Shown here: positions 47,638-55,699 of the stretch, in pieces
Layout of the letters: the number at the start of each line of letters is the position of its first letter
Position numbering within the stretch: position 1 is the first letter of the stretch
From: Chitinophagales bacterium
GTDB taxonomy: Bacteria; Bacteroidota; Bacteroidia; Chitinophagales; Saprospiraceae
Assembly: GCA_026928325.1 (NCBI GenBank)
Contig: JAIXKS010000032.1
Span: 1-64,000, forward strand
Reading direction: 5' to 3'
DNA: 64,000 nucleotides
Notes under the pieces: generated by a model
What the model saw: only the letters and a program-made list of their open reading frames with translations
What the model was told of the DNA's origin: nothing
Database searches by the model: none
Position numbers and translations under genes: made by a program

Positions 47638-47923
47638 ATCCTAAAAATTTAAAAATAATAAACAAAACAATATAAAAGATAAAGGATGCTTATAGGAATA
47701 TGACTATTGCAAAACGCTGTTTTACGTTTGAAATCATGGATTATTTAAATCTACCTAACCATATCCATGAATCGATAAAACAAAGATATTACTATTTTTT
47801 AATTCACAACTATTTTATTTGAAAAAATCAAAAAAAATATTTAGTGTTATTAGATCCGAATTAAGCATAAGAATGCGCCTATGTTGTGAATATTTCACGG
47901 CTCAAATTGAGTGTCCTCCAAGA

Positions 47924-48352
47924 TTACTCCAAATCATCGTCAGAGTAATCGTCATCAAAGTAGTTATCTTTAAAATCGTCGATCTCTCTTCGATCTCGCT
48001 TTGTTGGTCGTCCATCGCCTTTGTCTCGATACTCCACGCCGGCTTTGCCTACAAACCAATCCTTAAATTTGTTGAGTTCTTCGGCTGGTGTCAAATCTTC
48101 ATAACAAGGCGCAGCTAGCACAGCTGAAACCCTACGTTCTATCAAATGTTTGACCTTGAACGTAAAATTAAATCCATTCTTTTTGACTACAACGATTTCA
48201 CCTTCCATCACGAGATAAGAGGGCTTGACTGCTACATCATGGATTCTGACTTTACCGGATTTACAGTAATCCGTAGCCATGGTTCTAGATTTAAAAATGC
48301 GAACCGCCCACAACCATTTATCCAGGCGAACTTTAGACAGACTGTGATTCAT
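47924..48352 (-). CDS. S4-domain RNA-binding protein, Hsp15-like
   Basis: 142 residues. The S4 domain is at ~8-55 (VRLDKWLWAVRIFKSRTMATDYCKSGKVRIHDVAVKPSYLV) and the rest follows Hsp15/HslR (ERRVSAVLAAPCYEDLTPAEE) with a very acidic tail (DDFKDNYFDDDYSDDDLE). Hsp15 rescues 50S subunits carrying nascent chains. It starts inside the last 20 nt of the PPK2 gene, so the two are translationally coupled. Downstream 47638-47923 is gene-free. Confidence 0.88.
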   Translation of the reverse strand: MNHSLSKVRLDKWLWAVRIFKSRTMATDYCKSGKVRIHDVAVKPSYLVMEGEIVVVKKNGFNFTFKVKHLIERRVSAVLAAPCYEDLTPAEELNKFKDWFVGKAGVEYRDKGDGRPTKRDRREIDDFKDNYFDDDYSDDDLE

Positions 48353-49094
48353 CGTGCTTCAAAATCGGCATTTCCGGATGCATGTCTTCCAAGGCTTTCA
48401 ATACAATCTTTGATATATGATAATTTCGATACCAACGCTTGTCACTTGGTACAATATGCCAAGGGATTTCACTATGATTCAGCGCATATTCGTAGGCTTC
48501 CATATATTGGTTCCAATATTTTCGCTCTTCCCAGTCTTCAGCCTTGTGTTTCCAGTTTTTAAGCGGATCATCTATGCGTTCTTGTAGTTTTTGCTCTTGA
48601 CGATCCAATGAAATGTGCATATAAAATTTTAGAATTTTAGTATTGTTATCAAATTCTAATAATTCTTCAAATGCGTTGATCGCTTTCATCCTTTTTTCGA
48701 CCTTATCAAAGTCAATCCATTGATGCACGCGTTGAATAAGAATATCCTCGTAATGCGATCTATTAAACACCATAATATTGCCAGTCTCGGGTGTTCTCTT
48801 ATGAACTCGCCAAAGGAAGTCATGAGCTATTTCTTCAGAAGTCGGCTTTTTAAAACCATAGGTATCGATACCTGTTGGATTGCAGTCTGCAAATACGGTT
48901 TTGATGGTACCATCTTTACCACTAGCGTCCATGCCTTGCAAGACTACGAGTAAACTTTGTTTGCGCTCTGCATATAACTTATGTTGAAGTTGTCCAATCT
49001 GAATAGCCATATCAATGGTCTCAAGTTCACATTGATTCTTATTCAGATGTTTTGGTGCATTTGTTGATATTTCGGATAGTTTTATTTTTGCCAT
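48333..49094 (-). CDS. Polyphosphate kinase 2 family protein
   Basis: 253 residues. Walker A GMDASGKDGTIKTVF (~54-68), lid/Walker B VFNRSHYEDILIQRV (~107-121), and the end motif WHIVPSDKRWYRNYHISKIVL are diagnostic for PPK2 enzymes (PPK2/PAP type), which transfer phosphate between polyphosphate and nucleotides. The single-domain length matches class I or III; the nucleotide specificity is not evident. Overlaps the S4-protein gene by 20 nt. Confidence 0.92.
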   Translation of the reverse strand: MAKIKLSEISTNAPKHLNKNQCELETIDMAIQIGQLQHKLYAERKQSLLVVLQGMDASGKDGTIKTVFADCNPTGIDTYGFKKPTSEEIAHDFLWRVHKRTPETGNIMVFNRSHYEDILIQRVHQWIDFDKVEKRMKAINAFEELLEFDNNTKILKFYMHISLDRQEQKLQERIDDPLKNWKHKAEDWEERKYWNQYMEAYEYALNHSEIPWHIVPSDKRWYRNYHISKIVLKALEDMHPEMPILKHDESQSV

Positions 49095-49134
49095 AGGTGT
49101 TGGATAAATTTAATGATTTATAAATAGGTATGAT

Positions 49135-50055
49135 TTAATGCATTTTGCTTCTCTTTACAAGATAATTTTGGAGGACAACGTCAAACCCTTGATTAATATC
49201 CGCTTCTACAAAATCGATTTTATATTGCAAACACTTCAATTTTAATGCTTCTTTATAGGCCTGCATTTTTTCTACATACAATTCTTTGACCTGATTATGT
49301 TGTAACTTAATTTCTTCACCAGATTCCAAATCTACAAATAGATAAGGACGATTCTCAAATTCGAAGTCAATCTCATGCTTTTTATCGGTAACATGAAAAA
49401 GGATAACTTCGTGCTTGGCGTATTTAAGGTGCTGCAAGGCTGCGAATAGGTCGTCTTGCCGATCATCATCATCTAGCATATCGCTAAATATAATCACCAA
49501 TGACCGTCGATTGATGCTGTCAGCTAATTGATGTAAAGCCTTGGCCGTAGCTGTTGTCTTTTGTGGTGTCGAGTCATGAATCAATTCATCCAAATAGGTC
49601 AATAAAAGCCTATAGTGAGAGGTCGCTGACCGGCATTTAGTATGAATGCGAACATCGCTATCAAAGACGCTAAGTCCAAAAGCATCCCGTTGTTTTTTGA
49701 GCAGGTTCATAACACATGCCGCTGCCAATGCAGAAAACTGCAATTTATTCAAAGTCTTTCCAGGCAGTTGTTCGGGATAATACATAGAAGATGAAGTATC
49801 GATGATAATTTGGCAACGTAAATTCGTCTCCTCTTCATATTTTTTTGTAAACATTTTATCAGAACGAGCATAAACTTTCCAATCTATATCTTTGGTAGAT
49901 TCGCCCGGATTGTACAAACGATGCTCTGCAAATTCTACAGAAAAGCCATGAAATGGACTTTTGTGCATCCCAATAATAAAACCTTCAACGACTTGCTTTG
50001 CCAGCAATTCAAGATTTTCTATTTGTCGTACATCAAAATGATCAAAAAAACTCAT
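49135..50055 (-). CDS. DUF58 (von Willebrand A-like) protein
   Basis: 306 residues. The DUF58 core is present: FAEHRLYNPGESTKDIDWKVYARSDKMFTKKYEEETNLRC (residues ~45-84), followed by the vWA metal site DTSSSM (~90) and later SLVIIFSDMLDD (~180). Such proteins usually work with a MoxR AAA+ ATPase, which is not next door here. A terminator lies just upstream at 50074. Confidence 0.9.
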   Translation of the reverse strand: MSFFDHFDVRQIENLELLAKQVVEGFIIGMHKSPFHGFSVEFAEHRLYNPGESTKDIDWKVYARSDKMFTKKYEEETNLRCQIIIDTSSSMYYPEQLPGKTLNKLQFSALAAACVMNLLKKQRDAFGLSVFDSDVRIHTKCRSATSHYRLLLTYLDELIHDSTPQKTTATAKALHQLADSINRRSLVIIFSDMLDDDDRQDDLFAALQHLKYAKHEVILFHVTDKKHEIDFEFENRPYLFVDLESGEEIKLQHNQVKELYVEKMQAYKEALKLKCLQYKIDFVEADINQGFDVVLQNYLVKRSKMH

Positions 50056-50073
50056 TGAATTAGGATATTAAAT

Positions 50074-50113
50074 AAAAAACTACTGACTCCGATAATGAAA
50101 ACAGTAGTTTTTT
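50074..50113 (-). terminator. Terminator of thioredoxin gene
   Basis: AAAAAACTACTG (50074-50085) pairs perfectly with CAGTAGTTTTTT (50102-50113) around a 16-nt loop; on the minus strand it follows the trxA stop by about 30 nt. Confidence 0.8.
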
Positions 50114-50144
50114 ATATTCAATACTTGTAATCAAACTATATCAA

Positions 50145-50459
50145 TTATAGGTGTGAAGTGATTTTAGCTTCTAAAGCTGCTTTAGAGGTCACTCCTACCT
50201 GCTTATCAACTACTTCTCCATCTTTAAGGATCAATATCGTAGGAATGCTTCTTATTCCATACTTTAATGATACTTCCGGATTTTCATCAACATTCAATTT
50301 ACCTATCTGAGCCTTACCATCATAAGCGGCTGCTAAGTCATCAATAATGGGGCCTATCAATCTACATGGTCCACACCATTCAGCCCAAAAATCGACAACA
50401 GTAACACCACCTGCAAGCGCAGTTTCTTGAAAATTGTTGTCTGTGAATTCTAGTGCCAT
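50145..50459 (-). CDS. trxA: Thioredoxin
   Basis: 104 residues, full length, no signal peptide. Active site WCGPC with Cys29 and Cys32, the buried Asp23 in VVDFWAEWC, and the cis-Pro in IRSIPTILILKDGEVV. A general cytoplasmic disulfide reductase. A -7 box TACATTTG at 50539-50546 would give a UTR of about 75 nt. Confidence 0.96.
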   Translation of the reverse strand: MALEFTDNNFQETALAGGVTVVDFWAEWCGPCRLIGPIIDDLAAAYDGKAQIGKLNVDENPEVSLKYGIRSIPTILILKDGEVVDKQVGVTSKAALEAKITSHL

Positions 50460-50621
50460 TTTTACAATTGTTTTATATTGGTTAAAATTTAAAAAAACAT
50501 AATTTAGTAATAACGTTGTGCTATTACAAAAGTTCCTGCAAATGTAGATAAAAACTTATAATACTTTATTAATAAAAACTAAAAATAGCTTCTATCTCCT
50601 AAAAACCAAGATTATTGATCC

Positions 50622-50828
50622 TTATTCTCCCTTCTTTTTTGTATTTATCCCTAATGCGGCATAAATTGGACAGAAATTAATAAAGCTGGTCGCTGCAAAA
50701 ATAATAGCCAATATTCCCAATACAATCGCTAGCGTGCCAGAAATCACATGACCAAAATACAATGCACCAATCAAGGCAGCCACTGCAAGACGAATCAATT
50801 TATCTTGTTTTCCCATATTCTGTTTCAT
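50622..50828 (-). CDS. DUF2892 small membrane protein
   Basis: 68 residues with two membrane helices. GKQDKLIRLAVAALIGALYF and FINFCPIYAALGINTKK are the DUF2892 motifs; the FCPIYAALGI end is strongly conserved and also found in YgaP-type rhodanese proteins. Function is unknown. The Met at 50816 (MGKQDK) is an equally good start. Confidence 0.9.
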   Translation of the reverse strand: MKQNMGKQDKLIRLAVAALIGALYFGHVISGTLAIVLGILAIIFAATSFINFCPIYAALGINTKKKGE

Positions 50829-50959
50829 AAACTTAAAAATTTAAAAGTTATTTAATCAAATATAAAATTAATATTATAATTTTAACTTTTATTTCCTGTA
50901 AAAAGTTTAATCTTTAGATTTGCATTTTATCATTTTGAATCCATAAAACTTTATCTCTG

Positions 50960-51490
50960 ATGTTGCCATTTGATCCGGTGCCGGTACTTGTCGTAGGTCC
51001 ATATTCACTCATCCCTTTACAACCATCTGATTTTGAAGCAGTGTATGCAGCTGCATCAGATCCTGAAGTATGGGCACAACACCCGAATAAAAATAGATAT
51101 GAACGATCGGTTTTTCAAAATTTCTTTGAGGGAGCCATTCAAAGCGGTGGCGCATTTAAAATCGTCGATCGGCACACCAACGAAGTCATCGGTAGCACGA
51201 GAATTTACGATTACGATCCAGAAAAAAGCACCATTCTCATTGGTTATACATTTTTAAGCAAAGCATATTGGGGCAAAGGAGCCAACGCTATTATAAAAAG
51301 GATGTTACTAGATTTTCTCTTTCAATATGTAGAGGTAGTCCAATTACATATTGGCGCCAACAACTTACGTTCTCAAATTTCTATCGAACGTATCGGAGCT
51401 ACTAAAGTCGATCACATAAAAATCGCCTATTTTGGAGAGCCGGAAAGGGAAAACTTCGTATATGAATTCAGAAAGTCGAATTGGAAATAA
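50960..51490 (+). CDS. GNAT family N-acetyltransferase (RimJ/RimL-like)
   Basis: 176 residues. GNAT fold: LIPLQPSDFEAVYAAASDPEVWAQHP at the N-terminus, IVDRHTNEVIGSTRIYDYD for strand 4, and the acetyl-CoA region YWGKGANAIIKRMLLDFLF (~112-130). VVQLHIGANNLRSQISIERIGATKV is typical of the RimJ/RimL branch that acetylates protein N-termini or small amines. Substrate is unknown. Confidence 0.9.
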   Translation: MLPFDPVPVLVVGPYSLIPLQPSDFEAVYAAASDPEVWAQHPNKNRYERSVFQNFFEGAIQSGGAFKIVDRHTNEVIGSTRIYDYDPEKSTILIGYTFLSKAYWGKGANAIIKRMLLDFLFQYVEVVQLHIGANNLRSQISIERIGATKVDHIKIAYFGEPERENFVYEFRKSNWK

Positions 51491-51514
51491 TTAAGCCCGG
51501 ATTACACGATTAAT

Positions 51515-51544
51515 ACTTGAGTTCAACTAATAAATGCAACTTTT
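51515..51544. repeat. Solo copy of the IS30-family left end
   Basis: Thirty bases identical to 35836-35865 (ACTTGAGTTCAACTAATAAA…), the left end of the IS30 element 15.7 kb away. The flanks differ on both sides, there is no transposase here, and no matching right end is nearby. It lies between convergent genes, 20 nt before the end of the 51565 gene. Confidence 0.85.
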
Positions 51545-51564
51545 CTTACTTAGTCGAATGGATG

Positions 51565-51879
51565 TTAAAACTCCCATCCTTCTATGGGTTTTACCTTATA
51601 CTTTTCTTTGGTTAGTATTCTTTGTTTTTGGCGATCAAGGATTAACCTCGCCAACGCCATTTGTGGTTCTTCTTCGCGCCAAGGCTGAAGTGCCTCATTT
51701 ATCAAGCGCTCTTCAACATCGAGCCTGTATAAATAGCTCAAGAGCATATCTATATCGTATTTGAGGTACCACTCCACTCTCCCGGCTATCGCATTTAAAA
51801 AATCTTCTTCTGAAAGATCATCAGACCTTTCCAAGCCCATATCGGCACTCATTCTATCAAAATTGCTCAATTCAGACAT
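51565..51879 (-). CDS. Hypothetical acidic protein downstream of GH3 gene
   Basis: 104 residues, soluble, no signal peptide. MSELSNFDRMSADMGLERSDD, then a helical stretch (WYLKYDIDMLLSYLYRLDVEERLINEALQP) and ARLILDRQKQRILTKEKYKV. I do not recognise a named family. It starts 6 nt after the GH3 stop, so it is translated from the same transcript. Confidence 0.75.
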   Translation of the reverse strand: MSELSNFDRMSADMGLERSDDLSEEDFLNAIAGRVEWYLKYDIDMLLSYLYRLDVEERLINEALQPWREEEPQMALARLILDRQKQRILTKEKYKVKPIEGWEF

Positions 51880-51885
51880 TTTTCC

Positions 51886-53412
51886 TTAATTTTGTTCATA
51901 TAAAAATGCAATTAATGACTCCGAAGCATTTCGATCATTGACCAATCTCGGTATCTTCGATTGACCGCCCAATCTTCCTTTTTGTTTCAACCAATTGGAG
52001 AAAGTATCTTTTTTGACAAAGTTGAGTTTTAAGGAAACCAAGGCCATATCCTTATATCTTTTTGCATCATAATCCGAATTAACCGCTCTGAGGTTTTTAT
52101 CCAATTCCTCTGCAAAAGCCTTTTTGTCTATTGGGTTTTCAGCAAATTCAATCCACCATTCGTGTCCACCTTGATTATTGTTTTCCATATATACCGGAGC
52201 CACCATGTAATCAATGACCTTGACGTTGAAGATTTCACATGTTTGTTTTAAGGCACTATCGGTGTTATGAACCATCACTTCTTCACCAAAAACATTAATA
52301 TAGTGTTTTGTTCTACCGGTCACCATAATTCGATAAGGATTAGTAGAAACAAATTTGATGACATCTCCCGGAATATACCGCCACAAACCGGAAGCTGTAG
52401 TGATGACCATGCAATAATTCTTATCCGTTTCGACATCTTCTAGTGTCAAGATATCTGGATTGTGGTTGTCGATTTGATCTATTGGGATAAATTCGTAGAA
52501 AATCGCATTATCCAAAAGCAATAACATACCTTTTTCATTGACCCTATCTTGTATTGCGAAATAGCCTTCTGAAGCATTATAAACTTCATAATATTCGATA
52601 TCATTATCTGGAAAAAACGCATTAAATTGACTTCGATAAGGATCAAAGCCTACTCCACCATGCATATAAGTCTTAGCATCCGGCCAGACTTCCCTCATGT
52701 TGTCCTTACCAGTTAATTCTAGAATGCGCTTAAAGAGGACAATAGTCCAAGTAGGCACTCCTGCAAACATGACGACACTCTCTTTGGTCGTGATTCGTGC
52801 GATACTCTCGATCTTAGCTTCCCAATCAGCGAGCAAGGCTGTTTCAAAATCCGGTGTGTAGAAAGGCCTTCCCACCATGGGCATTCTATTGAGTAAAATG
52901 GCTGAAACATCACCTACGGTAATATTATTATCAAGGGTTGTCAATGAACCACCCATAATCAAGTTTTTGCCTTCAAAATTTCGGGCATCAGGATGATTCT
53001 TGTATAAAATCGACATCGCATCCCAACTGGCTGCCACATGATTTTCAAAAAGATTTTCGTCCGTAATCGGAATAAACTTACTTTTGTCATTAGTAGTACC
53101 CGAGGATTTTGCAAACCATGAAACCGTACCTGGATACAACTCATCCGCACTTCCATGCATCATCTTATCTATATAAGGCCATAAATCCTCATATCGGTTA
53201 ATAGGAACTATCTTGCGAAAATCCTTGATATTTTCGATGCCACCTGCACCGATATCCTTCCCATAACGAGTGAGTTTCAATTTACCTGTAAAGTCTGTTA
53301 AGATGTCTTTTTGTAGCTCGAATGGAGATATACGCATGGCATGAATACGCGTACTTCTATATTTAAGATAACCTTTAATCAATGTATTGAAAAAAGAGTA
53401 AAGCATATTCAT
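51886..53412 (-). CDS. GH3 auxin-responsive promoter family protein
   Basis: 508 residues, full length. Adenylate-forming motifs: FAKSSGTTNDKSKFIPIT (ATP/P-loop, ~97-114), EVYNASEGYFAIQDR (~290-304), and TGRTKHYINVFGEEVMVH (~375-392). Plant GH3 enzymes conjugate amino acids to plant hormones through an acyl-adenylate; Bacteroidota homologues have no settled substrate. The first gene of a two-gene operon. Confidence 0.92.
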   Translation of the reverse strand: MNMLYSFFNTLIKGYLKYRSTRIHAMRISPFELQKDILTDFTGKLKLTRYGKDIGAGGIENIKDFRKIVPINRYEDLWPYIDKMMHGSADELYPGTVSWFAKSSGTTNDKSKFIPITDENLFENHVAASWDAMSILYKNHPDARNFEGKNLIMGGSLTTLDNNITVGDVSAILLNRMPMVGRPFYTPDFETALLADWEAKIESIARITTKESVVMFAGVPTWTIVLFKRILELTGKDNMREVWPDAKTYMHGGVGFDPYRSQFNAFFPDNDIEYYEVYNASEGYFAIQDRVNEKGMLLLLDNAIFYEFIPIDQIDNHNPDILTLEDVETDKNYCMVITTASGLWRYIPGDVIKFVSTNPYRIMVTGRTKHYINVFGEEVMVHNTDSALKQTCEIFNVKVIDYMVAPVYMENNNQGGHEWWIEFAENPIDKKAFAEELDKNLRAVNSDYDAKRYKDMALVSLKLNFVKKDTFSNWLKQKGRLGGQSKIPRLVNDRNASESLIAFLYEQN

Positions 53413-53528
53413 TTAAATTGTTCAGGTAAAGATATATATATTTTAAAAAAAATAAATACTGTAAACAAAAAATTAACATTAAAAAAAGTAATTATTCTGT
53501 AACCATATTCAGACATCGTGACTCTAAT

Positions 53529-53591
53529 CTAGTGCTCTGTCAACAAAATTATCTTAATAAAATGTCGTTCTTTTTATAGACAGAGCACTAG
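53529..53591. repeat. 63-bp MITE-like inverted repeat flanked by CTAG
   Basis: CTAGTGCTCTGTC (53529-53541) is exactly reverse-repeated as GACAGAGCACTAG (53579-53591) with 37 bp between. CTAG on both edges could be a palindromic part of the repeat or a 4-bp target duplication of the YTAR type used by IS5-group elements. No frame is inside. It could alternatively be a terminator for neither of the two divergent genes, which is why a mobile origin is preferred. Confidence 0.55.
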
Positions 53592-53755
53592 TAATGATCC
53601 AATCAAAAATGCTAAAAATATAGAAAATATGGGCGCTCAGAGTGAAAAAGAAGGGTTTGAAAAAGCAACCGAAAATCATATTTGTAATTTAAATTTTGGT
53701 CGTTTTGTAGCGAAGGAAATCATTGTAAGCTAAAAAGTAAATCTATTATTGAATC
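53592..53755. other. Rest of the GH3 / sigma-like gap, with one small candidate frame
   Basis: The 343-bp gap 53413-53755 holds the MITE-like repeat and one short ATG frame at 53629-53733 (34 residues, MGAQSEKEGFEKATENH…), rich in Glu/Lys and 22 nt upstream of the sigma-like gene. It could be a real mini-protein or a gene remnant. No promoter with a full consensus is visible. Confidence 0.3.
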
Positions 53756-54109
53756 ATGAAAGGTGCACGTACACGATCGAAATGGTTGATTAATATCTCT
53801 AAACAAGATATTAACTCTATGGTGCGCATTGATTCATATAGAAAAATAATAGAAGATGCGCTATCAAAATTAGACTCAAAGGATCAGACCGTATTTGCAT
53901 CTATCGAGATACAAGGTAAAAATATCGCTGAAGTTGCGCAACTTTTGGGATTAAGCCAAGAAGAAACATTCCAAACGCTTCAAAAAGCCAAGAATCGATT
54001 ACAAATCATCATCGATGAAACTTTTCAACCTAATATGCTCTTTCCATACCATGATGAGTACTGTAATCCAATGACAAAAAAAATCATGAACCTTATTAAT
54101 AATTTATAA
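53756..54109 (+). CDS. Sigma-region-4-like DNA-binding protein
   Basis: 117 residues. The middle (~30-85) matches sigma-70 region 4: ALSKLDSKDQTVFASIEIQGKNIAEVAQLLGLSQEETFQTLQKAKNRL, with a helix-turn-helix in AEVAQLLGLSQEETFQTL. Region 2 is absent: an in-frame stop immediately precedes the ATG, so it is not an N-terminally misread ECF sigma factor. It could be a small transcription regulator or a decayed sigma factor. Ten nt separate it from folE, so it may be co-transcribed. Confidence 0.65.
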   Translation: MKGARTRSKWLINISKQDINSMVRIDSYRKIIEDALSKLDSKDQTVFASIEIQGKNIAEVAQLLGLSQEETFQTLQKAKNRLQIIIDETFQPNMLFPYHDEYCNPMTKKIMNLINNL

Positions 54110-54118
54110 ATACAAAAA

Positions 54119-54754
54119 ATGAACACTATCCATAAAACAATAAATACCGCATTAACCAAAATGACAAAAAATGATGCCGAGGTCATGTCCGAGGAGCAAA
54201 AGATAGAAAAAATAGCCTTCCATTTTAAGAAGATTATGGAAACTTTAGGTTTGGATCTTGATGATGACAGTCTAAAAGGCACACCCAAGAGGGTTGCTAA
54301 AATGTATGTTAAAGAAACATTTAGTGGCTTAAATCCCAAAAACGAACCATCGATTAGCGTCTTTGACAATCATTATGGATACAATAGAATGTTGGTAGAG
54401 AAAGACATAACCTTGTATTCAAATTGTGAACATCATTTCGTGCCAATCATAGGAAAGGTACATATCGCCTATATGCCACATCAACAAGTACTTGGGCTTT
54501 CAAAACTCAACAGATTGGTTCAATATTATGCTAAAAGACCACAAGTTCAAGAAAGGCTTACCATTCAAATCATGGAAGCAATGAAAAACATTTTAAAACA
54601 CGATGATGTTGCAGTATTTATAGAGGCAGATCATTTGTGTGTAGCATCCAGAGGCATTAAAGACACCAATAGTTCGACAATAACTGCGCTCTATTCTGGC
54701 AAGTTTGAAGATGAGCAGATTCAACGCGAATTTTTGTCTATTATACAAAAATAA
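54119..54754 (+). CDS. folE: GTP cyclohydrolase I
   Basis: 211 residues. Zinc ligands Cys103 and His106 (SNCEHHFVPIIGKVHIAY) and Cys174 (DHLCVASRGI), plus LGLSKLNRLVQYYAKRPQVQERLT, show a complete FolE that makes dihydroneopterin triphosphate from GTP for folate (or queuosine/pterin) synthesis. The usual HLCMxMRG reads HLCVASRG here. An inner Met at codon 15 or 23 could be the start, since the first ~22 residues are unconserved. Confidence 0.95.
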   Translation: MNTIHKTINTALTKMTKNDAEVMSEEQKIEKIAFHFKKIMETLGLDLDDDSLKGTPKRVAKMYVKETFSGLNPKNEPSISVFDNHYGYNRMLVEKDITLYSNCEHHFVPIIGKVHIAYMPHQQVLGLSKLNRLVQYYAKRPQVQERLTIQIMEAMKNILKHDDVAVFIEADHLCVASRGIKDTNSSTITALYSGKFEDEQIQREFLSIIQK

Positions 54755-54787
54755 ATCATTTACTTAAACTAAAAATCACAAAAGATT

Positions 54788-55453
54788 ATGGCACAAGTTG
54801 TAAAAATAAGAACCATCGAGCACCTTACGCACGACGTATTAAAGATCGTTCTTGACAAACCTGAGGGATTGACCTACAATCCGGGGCAAGCTGTTGATTT
54901 CGCCATCAACAAGCCGAATTGGGAAAATGAGTGGAGATCATTCACGTTTACTTCACTTCCCGAGGATAATTTTATCGAATTTAATATAAAAGTCTATCCT
55001 TCACATGAAGGCGTCACTAACGAATTACAAAAATTGCACGAAGGTGACGAAATCCTCATAGGTGACGTTTATGGAGATATCCAATACAAGGGAGAAGGTA
55101 TTTTTATAGCCGGAGGTGCAGGAATAACACCCTTTGTATCTATCCTTCGAGCATTGGATAAAGAACATAAAATTGGCAATTCGAAATTAATATTTGCCAA
55201 TAAGACAAAATCAGATATTATCTCAGAACAATATTTCAACCATTTGTTGGGAAGTAATTTTATCAATGTGCTATCCAATGAAACCATCCAAGGCTATGAA
55301 CATGGCTACGTAACAGCTGAACTCATAAAAAATCAAATCGAAGGTCACAAATACTTTTATTTGTGTGCACCACCACCGATGATGACCGCTGTAGAATCTC
55401 AGCTAAAATCCTTAGGCATTCAGGATGAAGCCATCATCAAAGAAGGGTTTTAA
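54788..55453 (+). CDS. FAD/NAD(P)-binding flavodoxin-reductase-like protein
   Basis: 221 residues, a minimal ferredoxin-NADP reductase fold: FAD-binding WRSFTFTSLPEDN (~45-57) and NAD(P)-binding IFIAGGAGITPFVSILRAL (~100-118), ending in YFYLCAPPPMMTAVESQLKSLG. There is no 2Fe-2S domain, so it must pass electrons to a separate carrier or flavin. It follows folE by 33 nt and is closed by a terminator at 55486. Confidence 0.88.
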   Translation: MAQVVKIRTIEHLTHDVLKIVLDKPEGLTYNPGQAVDFAINKPNWENEWRSFTFTSLPEDNFIEFNIKVYPSHEGVTNELQKLHEGDEILIGDVYGDIQYKGEGIFIAGGAGITPFVSILRALDKEHKIGNSKLIFANKTKSDIISEQYFNHLLGSNFINVLSNETIQGYEHGYVTAELIKNQIEGHKYFYLCAPPPMMTAVESQLKSLGIQDEAIIKEGF

Positions 55454-55485
55454 TACAAAAGCGACATTATAATAATGCATAAGAA

Positions 55486-55527
55486 AAAAAGCTTGGTTAC
55501 TTTAGTTTTTCTAAAGCCAAGCTTTTT
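55486..55527 (+). terminator. Strong terminator after the reductase gene
   Basis: AAAAAGCTTGG…CTTTAG pairs with CTAAAG…CCAAGCTTTTT (55486-55527), loop TTTTT, with a T-rich 3' end. It closes the sigma-like–folE–reductase unit. Confidence 0.85.
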
Positions 55528-55699
55528 GTTTTTTATGTGCTTCCAAGAAAAACACAATATAGGGAACTTTTAAGAAAATTATTTTGTATTATAAAGTAAC
55601 TATCTAATTATCATTATCCTAATCAATTCAATAAATATAAACCTATCAAACCTTAACCTATGATTGAATAATTACATCACCAAAACTATATCTCATACC

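Noticed and set aside
55664..55699. N-terminal extension of the epimerase from a TTG start
   Set aside because: The ATG at 55700 fits the start of the Rossmann fold (MKTRILLTGASG); the extension has no role.
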